Origin: Rhizodiscina lignyota
Taxonomy: Eukaryota; Ascomycota; Dothideomycetes; Aulographales; Rhizodiscinaceae
DNA length: 64,000 nucleotides
Assembly (NCBI GenBank): GCA_010015805.1
Contig: ML978124.1
Span: forward strand, 1,736,001 to 1,800,000
Reading direction: 5' to 3'
In this document: piece after piece, positions 1-10,887 of the stretch
Position numbering within the stretch: position 1 is the stretch's first letter
How the letters are laid out: each line of letters opens with the position of its first letter
Made by a program: the position numbers and the translations under genes
The notes under the pieces: generated by a model
What the model saw: only the letters and a program-made list of their open reading frames with translations
Databases searched by the model: none
What the model was told of the DNA's origin: nothing

Positions 1-318
1 CAGGAGTAGAGAGCCCGAGATACTTGCAAGCGTGGCCTCTTGCCCATTGTCTGCTGAAGTTTGCAAATTTCCGTGCTAGCTCAAACAAGGGCCCACGAAT
101 GGTTAGAAGGTCCTGGGGAGGAAGCGAAATGATTTAGTACGACAGCCTTCACCAGGGCTAACCGACGACAGAGGACCATTGAAGATAGACTAAATTCCCT
201 TTCCAAATCTAGCCTATGCACAATTAGTCCTTTCCTCCTGAAGAAGTTTGAGCTTGCAAAATCTGAAAAGTGATACACAAGGGCACTAAGACGAAATGTA
301 CGATTATAGTACGTGTTT
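1..318. other. Spacer, 3' side of the DUF1223 gene
   Basis: No coding region or RNA gene could be supported here. It lies downstream of the minus-strand DUF1223 gene. The 98-residue reading frame on the minus strand has no recognisable domain and looks like chance. Confidence 0.4.
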
Positions 319-1104
319 CTAAATCCTCGCCGCTCCCACGACCCATCCACCGTGGCCTTTTTGCACCAACACTGCACCTCTCACCCCCAAATCCTGCCGC
401 CGATCCAGAACGAAGACCTTCTCTCCCTCCTTCTCCTCAATCAACCCAACCCGTTCCACACTCTTCACCACGTTCAGATGCGGAAGCGTCTCTCCCTTAT
501 TCTCTCCCCTTGTGATCTGCACGTCTTGTCTCTCCGGGTCGAACCACGCCACTACAACTTCCAGAGGCTCCGCATCGCTACTGAGCCCGGAAGCATTCAC
601 AGTGACAATCGTATCTTCTCCATCACCAGTAACTACCGACACGCTGACGGGGAGCTGACTTCCAGCGGAACCGTCCCCCAGCAGCCGCTCCAAATCGCTC
701 TTCCGGCTCCCAACGCCGCTCGCACGGCCGTTGACGATGACCTGCGGTGTGAACGCGGAGCGCAGGCTCATGCGACGAACATAATCTCGCTGCCGAGCGT
801 CGAATGCAGAACTGCCGAAGGTGTCGGTCCAGCCGAGGTAGTCCCAGTATGTGACATGGTATGTCAGAAGGAGATAGTCTGTCTGGACTTGAGATGAGCT
901 GGCGAGAGATATGAGGTTGTCGTTCGCTGGTGGACAAGAGTTGCAGCCTTGGGATTGGAAGAGCTCGACTACGGTAATGGGAAGGGAGGAGGAAGGAACA
1001 GTGGACGAGGATGCAGATATCGAATTGGGGGTGTAGGCCGGTGGTGTAGTCGGAGGAGCGGAGTCGGTATCGGTCGGGTGGATGCGACGGAATATGGCTT
1101 TCAT
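319..1104 (-). CDS. DUF1223 family thioredoxin-fold protein
   Basis: A single-exon protein of 261 aa. The match to DUF1223 is the stretch VVELFQSQGCNSCPPAND near residue 45, with a CxxC pair in a thioredoxin-like setting, followed by YLLLTYHVTYWDYLGW and the conserved FTPQVIVNGRASG segment; these are the family hallmarks. DUF1223 proteins are found in bacteria and fungi; their biochemical role is not established, and a redox or metal-related function is only inferred from the CxxC. I chose the ATG at 1104; the frame stays open five codons further up to a TTG. The first 40 residues are Ser/Thr/Pro-rich and show no clear signal peptide. There is no sign of damage. The upstream 1.3 kb holds no convincing gene. 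Confidence 0.85.
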   Translation of the reverse strand: MKAIFRRIHPTDTDSAPPTTPPAYTPNSISASSSTVPSSSLPITVVELFQSQGCNSCPPANDNLISLASSSQVQTDYLLLTYHVTYWDYLGWTDTFGSSAFDARQRDYVRRMSLRSAFTPQVIVNGRASGVGSRKSDLERLLGDGSAGSQLPVSVSVVTGDGEDTIVTVNASGLSSDAEPLEVVVAWFDPERQDVQITRGENKGETLPHLNVVKSVERVGLIEEKEGEKVFVLDRRQDLGVRGAVLVQKGHGGWVVGAARI

Positions 1105-2465
1105 CTTGAATACGTCCAAAAGAATACTCGGTAGATGATCTGCTCAGGTAGTACTTGCACGCGAGGAAGACACAGAGAGTGACGAGTTTGAAGAAAAGGA
1201 ATTGAGCGAATGGCGAACCTACATCTTGCATACCTATGGCATTCTTATACGGATTGATGCTTCATCAACGCCGAAGGAGACATGAAGTTGAGCATGTCAG
1301 ATGCCAAGGCCGTCGCGCTCAGCCACTTGAGGGACAAAATGATAGTGGAATCATTTGAGAGCTGGAGCACAGTCCATTCCACGTTTCCATATTAGCGGAT
1401 GATTCGTCAGCATGCCCAAGGGGAATATGATATTGTCTTCTGGTGCAATCGGGATACCAGAGCAGAGGACCAGCGATCAGAGAAGGCACAAGATGTGCAG
1501 CAAGTTCGATGAAGGACGAGTGGGGTTCCGAATCAAGAGGCGACAGTGACCTCACAATAACTAACGTGCATCCACGTGTGCCGAGCCACCCAGGGTAACG
1601 AGCCAAAAATTGGGTACTTCCACATGAGATCACTCTGAATTTCGCGTGCGCAGTGTATGTGATGCAATTCACCCTGATTCCTGTGGATGGGGCCTCCTAA
1701 AGTCCCGGAACACCTTCTAAGTAAAACTTGAAGCTGACGTTGCCGTCTCCCCGCCTGGTCTGTGAACATGAAGGGCTTCATCTCATCGAAATATAGCCTC
1801 GCATCACCACAGCTCCCATATCGAGCCATCTTCACTTGCGACACGCTAAAAATTGAAGTGTCCGACTCTTTAAACTGATCCCCCCGCTGGGAGACGGTCA
1901 TTAGAGATTGAATCATGCAACTTATCACGCCAAGAGGTACCTCCGACTCAAAACCGATATGATCCTAGTCGGCCTTAAAGCGTCACGCGCACGCTCAAAA
2001 CGGTTACTGCATTATTAAGCAAGAAGCCAATCGTGGCTAATATGTGCTGAGCCTGGAGCCACCTTTTCGTACCTAGCAAGCCAGGACTTTGATCTGGACC
2101 TTGAAGCTTTTATTTCATTCTCTTTGAGGCAAGCACGACACTATTTCTTCGATGAGCATGAGCTCATCAACTGACTACCCATTCATCTTCAGAAACTCGC
2201 TTGTTGCAGCAGATGAAGTACGCATCACGGAATGACACGTCGATTGGCTGCAACGCCCAACGAGGCTGCGGGCTATGCGGCGATTGCAGCTCGTCCGCCT
2301 TGACAGCCTCGCGATAAAAAGCCCGAGAAAACCTTTCTCGTTTCTTGAGTTCTCCCGCGAGATTGACTTCATTCTGGCCAAGCGAGCTATCGAACCTCGA
2401 GAAACTCCTGCTCCTGAGGAAGATCTGGACCTGCCTAATCACCCGTGCCAACGTTATACCTAAAT
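1105..2465. other. Gene-poor spacer upstream of the NACHT-ankyrin gene
   Basis: Reading frames of 117 and 131 codons exist on the minus strand (1319-1672 and 1533-1928) but neither carries a domain I recognise. A 15-base word at 1582-1596 (minus strand) recurs on the plus strand at 6192-6206 on the other side of the NACHT-ankyrin gene; see findings. The last 300 bases are presumably the promoter and leader of the gene at 2466. Confidence 0.4.
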
Positions 2466-5439
2466 ATGGCCGACCCACTTTCCATTGCCTCGGGGGTTGC
2501 GGGGCTGCTTTCCCTTGGCCTCCAAACGACCGACACTCTCGTCAAATTCTACACTTCCTACAAAGGCCGAGATGACAACATCGCGCGGACTACGCAGCGA
2601 CTCGAGACCCTACAGGGTGCTTTCGATGCGCTGCAGACTACTCTACAACAGCGCAAGTTCCAGCCCGACGAGGAGATGCTGATCGGCCGAATAGAATCAT
2701 CCATCCAGTTGTGCGGAGAGCTTATTCAGGAGCTACAAGAGGAGTGTAGGAAACTCACTGGACCATCGTCTAACTCTTTCAAGGAAGCCGTCAAGTTTGC
2801 TGGGCGCCGTGCCGCCTACCCCTTCCGCGAAAGCACGCTGAAAAAGCTTGAAGAAGCTGCGGGCGAAATGCGAAACCATCTGTCGCTCGCACTAGACATC
2901 CTACAGCTTCAAGACCACAAGACGGCCCAAGATGAACTCACTGAGATGAAGTCGCTTGTTGAGCTGATGAGAGCGACACAGATGTCGTCGACGATCCAAG
3001 ATTGGTTCAAAGCCCCGGACGCGTTGATCGAGCACAACGACGCCTCGGCGAAACGGCATCCTGGGACTGGCATGTGGTTCGTGAAGGACCCTATCTTCCG
3101 GAGCTGGATCAGCCAGGCCAACTCATTTCTCTGGCTCTATGGCTTTGCAGGATGTGGAAAGTCAGTCCTATGTTCCACCGCCATTCAACATGCCTTTCGG
3201 CAGAGGAGACGTGATGCGAGCATTGGAGTCGCCTTTTTCTACTTCAAATTCAACGACGAATCGAAGCAGACTCAGTCGGCCATGCTCCGGGCTCTACTCT
3301 GGCAATTAGCCAGTCAGCTTTCCGACGGCCATTCCCGAATTCAGCGCCTGCACGAGTCCTACAAGACCGGGTCACCTCCAGCTGCAGTATTGAGCGAACA
3401 GCTTCGAGAATGCATCCGGCCGTTCCATCAGGTGTACGTCTTGATCGATGCTTTGGATGAGAGCCCTCGAGGAAGTCGGCGAGACAATATCTTAAGTACG
3501 ATCAGGACCATGCGCGATTGGTCGATGCCCGGGCTGCACCTTTTAGTCACCAGTCGAGATGAGCTTGATATCCGCGAATCTGTCGATGCCGCTCCCGACG
3601 AAGAGGTTGCCATGAAAAACGATGGGATTGACCAAGACATCAGCAATTTCATTGCCGAGAAACTGTCTACTGACTTGAAACTTAGAACCAAGTGGCAGGC
3701 ACACCGAGATCGAATCCAAGAAGCTCTGGCTAAAGGTGCGCAAGGAGTGTAAGTGTTTAACAGGCAAGGCCAAGGAGCCACTGACATGGTCTAGGTTCCG
3801 CTGGGTGGATTGCCAGTTCGAGGCTCTTAGACGATGCCCTCGAAGCAAACATCACCTCGAACAGTGCCTCCGGTCCCTACCTCGAAGCCTGGATGAGACT
3901 TACGAGAGAATGCTTCTAAGCATCGATGAAGAGTCCTACGAGGAAGCTCGACGAATACTAATGCTGCTGTGCTTCTCGTCGCGACCGCTCAAGGTGTCTG
4001 AGGTGCTCCATGGAATTGCTGTGGACCTAGGCGAGCAAGCGTGTCTAAATCGAGATCGGTTGCTTGAAGGAACAGATGACCTATGCGAGATATGCTCCGG
4101 ACTGATCGACTTTGGGTTCGAAGCGAAGGAAGGTGTCGACTCTAATACTGACTCTACGAGCCTAGAAGTGACTGTCCGCATCGCCCATTTTTCGGTCCAG
4201 GAATACCTAGAATCAGCCCGTATCCGTCAACATAATGCGAGATTCTTTGCAATGACCAGTATATCCGCACACCAAGAGATTGCAACAATCTGCTGCGTAT
4301 ACTTGTTAGAACCTGAGCTTTCTAAGGGACAGTTAACTCCGGAGAAACTCGTCGAACTTCCACTCGCTCACTTTGCCGCACAGTTCTGGTATCATCACTA
4401 CCAGAAGGCCAAGAACACCACAAAGCAGCTCCACGAACTCATCATCGAGATTTTTTTGCAGCACAACTCCTTCGTTAAATGGGTCAGGCTCCACGACCTC
4501 GCCGACAGGCCATGGGTTACAGAAGTGCGGTTCGAACGCACTTCAGACGATATTGCCCCTGCGTTGTACTATGCATCCTTTCTAGGACTTGACTGGATTA
4601 TTCATGAGATACTACGCGCCGGGATCGCCACAGGCCGCAAGGGTGAAGATATTGTCAACGCGCAAGGCGGATACTACGGCAACGCGCTGCAGGCGGCATC
4701 GGTCAGCGGCCACGAGGCGGTCGTGAAGCTGCTAGTAGACTTAGGCGCCGACGTCAACGCGCAAGGCGGATTCTACGGCAACGCGCTGCAGGCGGCATCG
4801 GNNNNNNNNNNNNNNNNNNNNNNNNNNNNNNNNNNNNNNNNNNNNNNNNNNNNNNNNNNNNNNNNNNNNNNNNNNNNNNNNNNNNNNNNNNNNNNNNNNN
4901 NNNNNNNNNNNNNNNNNNNNNNNNNNNNNNNNNNNNNNNNNNNNNNNNNNNNNNNNNNNNNNNNNNNNNNNNNNNNNNNNNNNNNNNNNNNNNNNNNNNN
5001 NNNNNNNNNNNNNNNNNNNNNNNNNNNNNNNNNNNNNNNNNNNNNNNNNNNNNNNNNNNNNNNNNNNNNNNNNNNNNNNNNNNNNNNNNNNNNNNNNNNN
5101 NNNNNNNNNNNNNNNNNNNNNNNNNNNNNNNNNNNNNNNNNNNNNNNNNNNNNNNNNNNNNNNNNNNNNNNNNNNNNNNNNNNNNNNNNNNNNNNNNNNN
5201 NNNNNNNNNNNNNNNNNNNNNNNNNNNNNNNNNNNNNNNNNNNNNNNNNNNNNNNNNNNNNNNNNNNNNNNNNNNNNNNNNNNNNNNNNNNNNNNNNNNN
5301 NNNNNNNNNNNNNNNNNNNNNNNNNNNNNNNNNNNNNNNNNNNNNNNNNNNNNNNNNNNNNNNNNNNNNNNNNNNNNNNNNNNNNNGCCACGAGGCGGTC
5401 GTGAGGCTGCTAGTAGACTTAGGCGCCGGCACTACTTGA
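2466..5439 (+). CDS. NACHT-ankyrin STAND protein (NLR-like), two exons, assembly gap inside
   Basis: Exons 2466-3748 and 3795-5439 with a 46-nt GTAAGT...CTAG intron; the junction restores GVFRWVDCQFEALRRC, a signature that follows NACHT in fungal STAND proteins. Model length is 975 aa, of which 195 are unknown bases. Order: N-terminal helical domain of fungal STAND proteins (MADPLSIASGVAGLLSLG, residues 1-170, Helo-like/PF17111 type); NACHT with P-loop GFAGCGKS at 226-233, Walker B VYVLIDALDE and a TSRDE sensor-like segment; a winged-helix-like part (ETYERMLLSI); then ankyrin repeats. Two readable repeats are nearly identical and the rest fall in the gap; the frame reopens within a repeat and ends LGAGTT. 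I chose the ATG at 2466 because MADPLSIA is the normal start of this family; the frame is open seven codons further up. Fungal STAND proteins act as intracellular sensors in allorecognition and cell death; the ligand of this one is unknown. Confidence 0.88.
4657..5436 (+). repeat. 99-nt ankyrin-coding tandem repeats, near-identical
   Basis: Unit 1 starts at 4657 and unit 2 at 4756; over the readable 46 nt of unit 2 there is one difference (TAC/TTC). After the gap the array ends in a copy with AAG changed to AGG. Each unit codes one 33-residue ankyrin repeat with NALQAAS and HEAVVKLLVDLGAD. Such internal identity is known from recognition repeats of fungal STAND proteins. Confidence 0.85.
4802..5386. 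other. Assembly gap (585 N)
   Basis: A run of N inside the ankyrin array. 585 is a multiple of 3, so the frame looks kept, but the distance from unit 1 to the repeat phase after the gap (678 nt) is not a multiple of 99. The gap length is therefore likely an estimate, and the true repeat number is unknown. Confidence 0.99.
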
Positions 5440-6605
5440 CCCTCGCAATCTACTACCCCACCCACTACCTTACAATGCTACTCTTCTTATATACATCTGT
5501 GCATGCACTTATATAATTAATGTTTTGTTTGCCTTAATCGAATATAGAGTCTTCGAGCACTCCGGCGAAACATGAAGATCGCTTCACGATGACTAAGGGA
5601 GTTCTGATTCTGGAAGGATCTGGATACGCCTTGAGCATTGCACGCCCTTCTTTGTTTCTCCTTGTCCTTCTAGTCCTTTACAATAACTCAATTGTGATTT
5701 AAATAAGATCGAACTCGTCCATATGCATTAATCTTTCACCTGGCTAGGCCATGTGCAGCTGCAGCCTCAGGCAGCACTTGGCCTTCCATTCTGAGCCACA
5801 AGCACCCTCATTCGCTGATGCGAGAAAGTAATGGCGCCAAATCAAATGCAATTATCTCCCGCGCGCTAATTCAAGCCAATGCACGGAAGTGCACCAAAAC
5901 ATTACGTCTGACAAAGGAGTGCACTCGTCCAGATGAACGCGGCTTTTAAGACTTGTAGCCGTATTCATTCCTCATTGTTCTAACACTCGCGATTGAGCAG
6001 GGGTGAGCGGCTGAAGCAGCGATTAACGACGCCAACGAAATGATCGCCAGCATGCCCAAGACCGGTTCGGTCGCGTTCCAGACTGGCTCTCTTCAAGGAG
6101 AAAGCGACATAGAGTCATTTCACATCTACCATACCTCTATAGATTTGCGCAACAGAGACTTATCAGGTCTTAAGCATGAGTATGGGTCGGCACCCTGGGT
6201 GGCTCGCGTCGCCGGGATCTACGTTAACCCTGCTGGCAATTCGACGTCGGAAGTAAATTGAAGAACTGCCTGAGGTTAGAGGTAGGAGATATATAAGGAA
6301 GGAAGGAGAAGGATTGTCGTCGACCTAAGGGAAAATTCCGCTAAGCGATTTGAGGCACTTGTATGTAGCGCCGACAAAATAGCTGGCCCCGATGAAGAAA
6401 AAGTGTGGTGAAACCGAGTTGCAACTCTCCAACGTAAGCAACACTATTACTGAGAGTGTAATGTAATCTGAATTGCCAAGTGTTCATTAAGAGTACATAA
6501 CTTCAACGAATTCTGTTTGGCTAAATCAAGAGATTGTGCACCCTTCCAGCTTGGTGTAGTAGAGTATCATTGTGGCCATGACGACTTTTTTTGTCACTCC
6601 CAAGA
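5440..6605. other. Spacer between the NACHT-ankyrin gene and BTB gene 1
   Basis: The only candidate gene is a 73-codon frame at 6040-6261 (plus) starting with ATG; it contains YGSAPWVAR, similar to a short peptide readable on the minus strand near 1600, but has no known domain. I do not call it as a gene. The remainder is A+T-richer non-coding sequence. Confidence 0.35.
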
Positions 6606-7380
6606 TTATCCCCTGTCCTGTCCCTTAACCGCACTTGATCTTCGAGCCCCCTCTGTAAGTCTTTCACGTTTCTGACGACAAGTATCTCGATGCTCATCGG
6701 TGGGATGCTCGTGGTATTCGCAGACGTCTGCAACCGCCGTGGCGAACATGCCGTGGACTTCGCGCATCTTATTCCCACACGTCAAGAAATACTGCTGCAA
6801 GAACGCATATGGAAGCTCCTTATCTCCGATCGGCAAGTGCGGAAACATGAAAGACTGGCAAATGTACTGATCCACCACGTATTTGAGCATCGGGGATCTG
6901 CGTGGAAGCTTTTTATATGCCTCTCTCACAAAGGAATAGGGTGCCAGGAACCACAGTTTATGGATCTTGTCGAATGAGGCGATCTTCAACTCCGGAATGA
7001 TATATCGATCCGCGAAGATGTACACGGAGAGCCAGTGGTGCTGGCAACTGTGGGGCATCCGCACGCAAGAAATATGACTATCTTGTAAGGATCCGGAGTA
7101 CAGCCAATCCACGTATGCGCGGAACGTTTCAGGCGCGGCATCTTCGAGATTGATAGCATTCTCCTGTCCTTCTGTGAACCGGCCATTCAAAGCGGCGGCA
7201 AAGTTGTCGGATGAAGCCGATAAGAGAGCTTTGTGGATGTTGAACACCTCTTGGAGTCGGCCCACAGTGACAGAGATGATCGTTTGATCAATTGATCTGT
7301 CGGTGTTAGAACTACTCCAAGAAGGCCAAACTTGATATTACAGATACTTACGACATATGCGGAGGCTCGTAATTGGCCAT
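6606..7380 (-). CDS. BTB/POZ protein 1, CHHC subfamily
   Basis: Two exons, 7352-7380 and 6606-7296, joined across a 55-nt GTAAGT...ACAG phase-2 intron, give 239 aa starting MANYEPPHMS. The BTB fold is shown by VFNIHKALLSASSDNFAAALNG, the FRAYVDWLYSG segment and VYIFADRYIIPELK. The C-terminus holds C-x2-H-x-H-x8-C followed by RQKR, shared by the four neighbouring genes. BTB domains mediate dimerisation and often recruit cullin-3 ubiquitin ligases; whether this short fungal type does so is unknown. Compared with its paralogues it has extra residues (HISCVRMPHSCQHHW) between BTB strands and helices. It is head to head with BTB gene 2, with 297 bases between the two ATGs, and has a TTTAAA box at 7453-7458, 73 bases above its ATG. 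Confidence 0.85.
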
Positions 7381-7677
7381 AATGAAAAGAATTGGTGTTA
7401 TTGGTTAGATGTGCGCAGAAGAAAGAGAGAAGAGTGAAGGGAATTGAAGGTCTTTAAAGGGCTAAGTAGGCAAGTGTGTTATATTCTATCAGCGAAACAC
7501 TCAAGAACACTGTTACACTATTTCACTCCGGTTGCGTGAATTAGGTAGTGTTGGCCCACGGGCTGACACAACAAGCCTCTTTAAATATTCCCTTCTTCCG
7601 CAGAGCGGCCTCAATTATCTAACTTCCTCATTCTTCTACATCTCGAAACAATCACTTAATACAATTCATCAATCGCA
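7381..7677. promoter_or_regulatory. Divergent promoter between BTB genes 1 and 2
   Basis: This 297-base stretch separates two ATGs that point away from each other. It holds a TTTAAA box for the minus-strand gene at 7453-7458 and a TTTAAATA box for the plus-strand gene at 7580-7587, each 70-100 bases from its ATG. Co-expression is plausible but not shown. Confidence 0.5.
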
Positions 7678-8421
7678 ATGGCAATGAATGCAAACACGTT
7701 CACACCGGAGACGTATGAGGCTCCACGCATGGGGTAAGGATAAAATCATTCAAGTAGAGAAGCTGCTTACCATTTGCAAAGCACCATCGATACGACCATC
7801 GCGATCGTCAAAGTTGGAACCGACGGGAAGACCTACAATGTTCACAAAGCACTTCTGTGTGCATCTTCCGAGAACTTCGCAGCGGCACTCAATGGCCCCT
7901 TCAAAGAAGGCCGCGAGAACACGATAGTACTAGACGATATGGAAGGGAAGAGCTTCAGGCGCTACTTAGACTGGCTATATCGCGGCAGATTCTTCAACAG
8001 CAATTTGGAAGTAGTAGTGGACCTGCATATTTTCGCCGATCGATACCTCATTCCTCAGCTCAAGCGCGCGACAGTCGATATGATGATCGAGGACCCGTCA
8101 CAAGTGCCACGGTACAGAACTGTCGCCCGTGCCTTTCGCGAGCTACCAGAATCGTCCCCCATGTGCGACCTTATCGTGCAAAGATACCTGAGCATATTCA
8201 AACTGGCATGCGATAAGAACAACAACGACCAGGATCGCAAGGACCTGCCTACCGCATTCCTTCTGAAGCTTTTCTTGGGCTACGCGAAACAAAAGGGGGA
8301 GAAGAACAACTCATATGAGTGGCAAGAAGACCCGTGCAAGTGGCACGAGCATAAGACGGAGAAGGATTCTGAGGCTTGCAAGAAGAAGCGCGCAGTAAGG
8401 AAGGCGAAGGGCGTGAGGTGA
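7678..8421 (+). CDS. BTB/POZ protein 2, CHHC subfamily
   Basis: Exons 7678-7733 and 7782-8421 with a 48-nt GTAAGG...AAAG phase-2 intron give 231 aa. Exon 1 codes the family leader TPETYEAPRMG; exon 2 begins TIDTTIAIVKVG and runs straight into the BTB core (YNVHKALLCASSENFAAALNG, FRRYLDWLYRG, LHIFADRYLIPQLKRA). The C-terminus has CKWHEHKTEKDSEAC followed by KKKR, the C-x2-H-x-H-x8-C signature, in a lysine-rich tail. A second ATG lies two codons in. It is the plus-strand half of a head-to-head pair and the cleanest small member of the cluster. The function is unknown beyond protein-protein interaction through BTB. Confidence 0.87.
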
Positions 8422-9255
8422 GCGCATGGTCATGCTGCAAATTGGCTAAGGAAGGCTGCACAGACGAAGAGTCAAGGCATAAGCGTTGCAAATCAATGGC
8501 GTTCCTGGTTGAGGCAGAGTCAAGACTGTATCTAGAGCTTCGGAATCAATTAACTTGCTCACATCGGGAGTGAGTCACTTTCAAGCACCCTTCATCTCAA
8601 CTTGCGGGCTTTTTGGCAGGAGCTCCTAAGTTTATGTGGGGAAGTTAAAGTATACATCTCGTCGATTTCGCAATCAAGACCACTCTTTTGCTTTCTCTCT
8701 ATATCGCAGTTTCATGATCAATGGTCAACCAATACTGAATTTACGCATCTAATGTGCATTTATGGAATCCGTTCATTTCGTTACTATGAGTGAGTTATGC
8801 GTCTGTTGTCAGCTTGCATGTGGATAATGAGTTTGCCTTTGTCCATGCGTGCTAATGCAGACGATTTCACTTTATATCCTTCGATGCCCTGACCTCCGCA
8901 TATCAACTGAACACTCGCTAAGGCCCATGAACAACTAAATTCAATTGCGAAGTCAACGGATGAGCGGGCTCTGCACGCAGCTAACCCTGATCTCATCTAT
9001 CGATCTGCGCGTTCGGGGTCCCAAGTCGTCGGCGTGCCAGACACACGCCTTGCCTGAGCTATTTCACAGCCTGTTCTCGACTTAGAGGTGACTTACAGAG
9101 ATGTTCGAGTTCCAACACTAATGTGTATTGCCATTCCTAAGCAACACTCCTGTTCTCTATCTAAACTCTCTAGCTGAAAGCCTTCCTCTCTCCTCCTCAA
9201 CCATCACCACATCAACTGAACAACCCCGACGAAAACGTTTACGGATCACCACAAG
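8422..9255. other. Spacer between BTB genes 2 and 3
   Basis: No gene seen. The short frames here have no similarity to BTB paralogues. The pyrimidine-rich stretch at about 9180-9225 just above BTB gene 3 resembles fungal core promoters and leaders. Confidence 0.4.
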
Positions 9256-10058
9256 ATGGCGACGGTGATTATCGAGACTATGACTCCCGAGTCATACGAG
9301 CCTCCTCCGATGTCGTGCGTTGCTACCGTTCAGAACACTTAAGAAACCCGATAGATATACTAACATGTACCAGAGCCATAGACCTGGCCACGACACAGGT
9401 CATGATCGGCGATAACGCAAAGTCATACAACGTATACAAAGCTCTGCTTTGTGCATCATCAAAGAACTTCAATGCCGCACTGAATGGCCAGTTCCGCGAC
9501 GGGCAGCTCAACGAGCTTAAGCTTGATGATATCCAGGAGGAAGTCTTCGAAGACTATGTCGACTGGCTATTCGCTGGAAAGATTTGCTTTACCCAAAGAG
9601 CGGCGGGGATGCGCTTGTGGGACCTCTACATCTTCGCCGATCGCTTCCACATCCCGCAGCTCAAACGAGACGCCGTTAACTATGTCCACAACGCGAACCG
9701 ACCTCCAAGCCTACACTTCGTCAAACGTGCATTCAACGAGCTTCCCGACAAGTCACCAATCCGAAGTATCCTAATCGACGTGTACGCCAAGTACTGGGAC
9801 CCCGAACTTGAAGAGGACAAAACTAAAACCAGGGAGGAGATGCAAATGCTGCCAGCGGCGTTTCTGGGGCCAGTTCTAATTGAGGTGTACAAGAGACTTG
9901 AACACCCCTACCAAAATGAGGATCTTGATTTGTGCATGTACCACGAACACCCGAATGATGCTCAGGTCCAAGCTTGTCGTGCTAAACGAGCGGGAGCGAA
10001 GAATGAGATTCCGAGACCGGTTGGGCAAGTCGACCTCGGTGATCCACTAAATGGTTGA
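9256..10058 (+). CDS. BTB/POZ protein 3, CHHC subfamily
   Basis: Exons 9256-9314 and 9374-10058, 59-nt GTGCGT...CCAG phase-2 intron, 247 aa. The leader in exon 1 ends TPESYEPPPMS; exon 2 starts AIDLATTQVMIG and continues into YNVYKALLCASSKNFNAALNG, FEDYVDWLFAG and LYIFADRFHIPQLKRD. The region after the BTB core (FVKRAFNELPDKSPI) matches that of paralogues 1 and 2, so the family has a conserved helical back end. The C-terminus shows CMYHEHPNDAQVQAC then RAKR. No damage was seen. The intron position and phase are the same as in members 1, 2, 5 and 6. Confidence 0.87.
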
Positions 10059-10887
10059 CGCGACAAGAGTGCGGCTCTTCTTGCTGTTCGGGAGAGCCTC
10101 AAGGGAGAGCTTCGAGGGAGGAGATCGTTTTCTTTACCGGAGACGTCGGCGACTTCACTGAAGCGGTAGTGCTTGTTGCACACTATAATGCGTTCTGATT
10201 GCCTGTCGATGAGAGATATGACGTAAGACTTGAGGCGGAGAATGTGACGATGTCGGCGAAGGAACATTTCGCCGGAATTTCGGAGAAACGAGAAGACAGC
10301 TATAAGAGAGTGAGGCTGTAGATAATATACTACACACCGTCAAATGGTACTATCAATGCATACCGTCTTCACTTAATGTGGCAGGTGTGTTCCTTTGTTA
10401 AGTACTTGCAAATTAAGCATTGGGAGATGCTCTCGCTAATGTCAACGAGCAAAGCTCGATCCTGCTGGATTTGTTCGACTTCTTCGGGACCAACACTCTT
10501 GTACTCTTGAGTCCGTTTACTATTGCTGCCAGTCGGCGCATGAATGGAGGTAAATGCTACCCAAAGTCGTGTCAAATCGGGCTTTTCGAAATGCTCTCGC
10601 TTGTCTTGAAGAGCAAAGCTGTGCTTGGAGAACCCTTTTCGACTTCATCGAGGCCAATTAATCCATTGTCCTCGGGCCCTCGAGTCTATTCCCCATCGTT
10701 GTCGAGTGGCATGTGAATGGAAGCCGCGGCCCAAGACAAGATCGCATTGTTCACACATTATGTCCCTCTCTTTCAGTGAATAGCTCACTAATCAGCTCTC
10801 CATTTAAATTCCTCCTCATTCAACTGCTTTCTCTTTCTTCATCTCACCAGGTCCATTCAACAAGGTAATAAGGTCTGTCCAGTCAAG
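10059..10887. other. Spacer with a diverged ~130-bp tandem duplication
   Basis: Two copies, about 10424-10550 and 10588-10722, share ATGCTCTCGCT, GAGCAAAGCT, TTCGACTTC and GTGAATGGA-type blocks in the same order. Read on the minus strand they give similar peptides (GPEEVEQ / GLDEVEK and ISESIS / TSESIS). A TTTAAATT box at 10803-10810 lies 78 bases above the next ATG. No intact gene was identified. Confidence 0.5.
10424..10722. repeat. Imperfect direct duplication, two ~130-nt copies
   Basis: Copy one is 10424-10550, copy two 10588-10722. Matching words occur in order with small indels between. The minus-strand translations of both copies keep SIH-x-P near one end and SESIS near the other, which suggests a decayed coding fragment duplicated in place. 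Confidence 0.5.

Noticed and set aside
1319-1928. Two overlapping minus-strand frames of 117 and 131 codons
   Set aside because: No known domain, and the two frames compete for the same DNA; only the short PWVAR-like match was kept, as a finding.
6040-6261. 73-codon frame with ATG
   Set aside because: Too short and without a domain or promoter signal to call as a gene.
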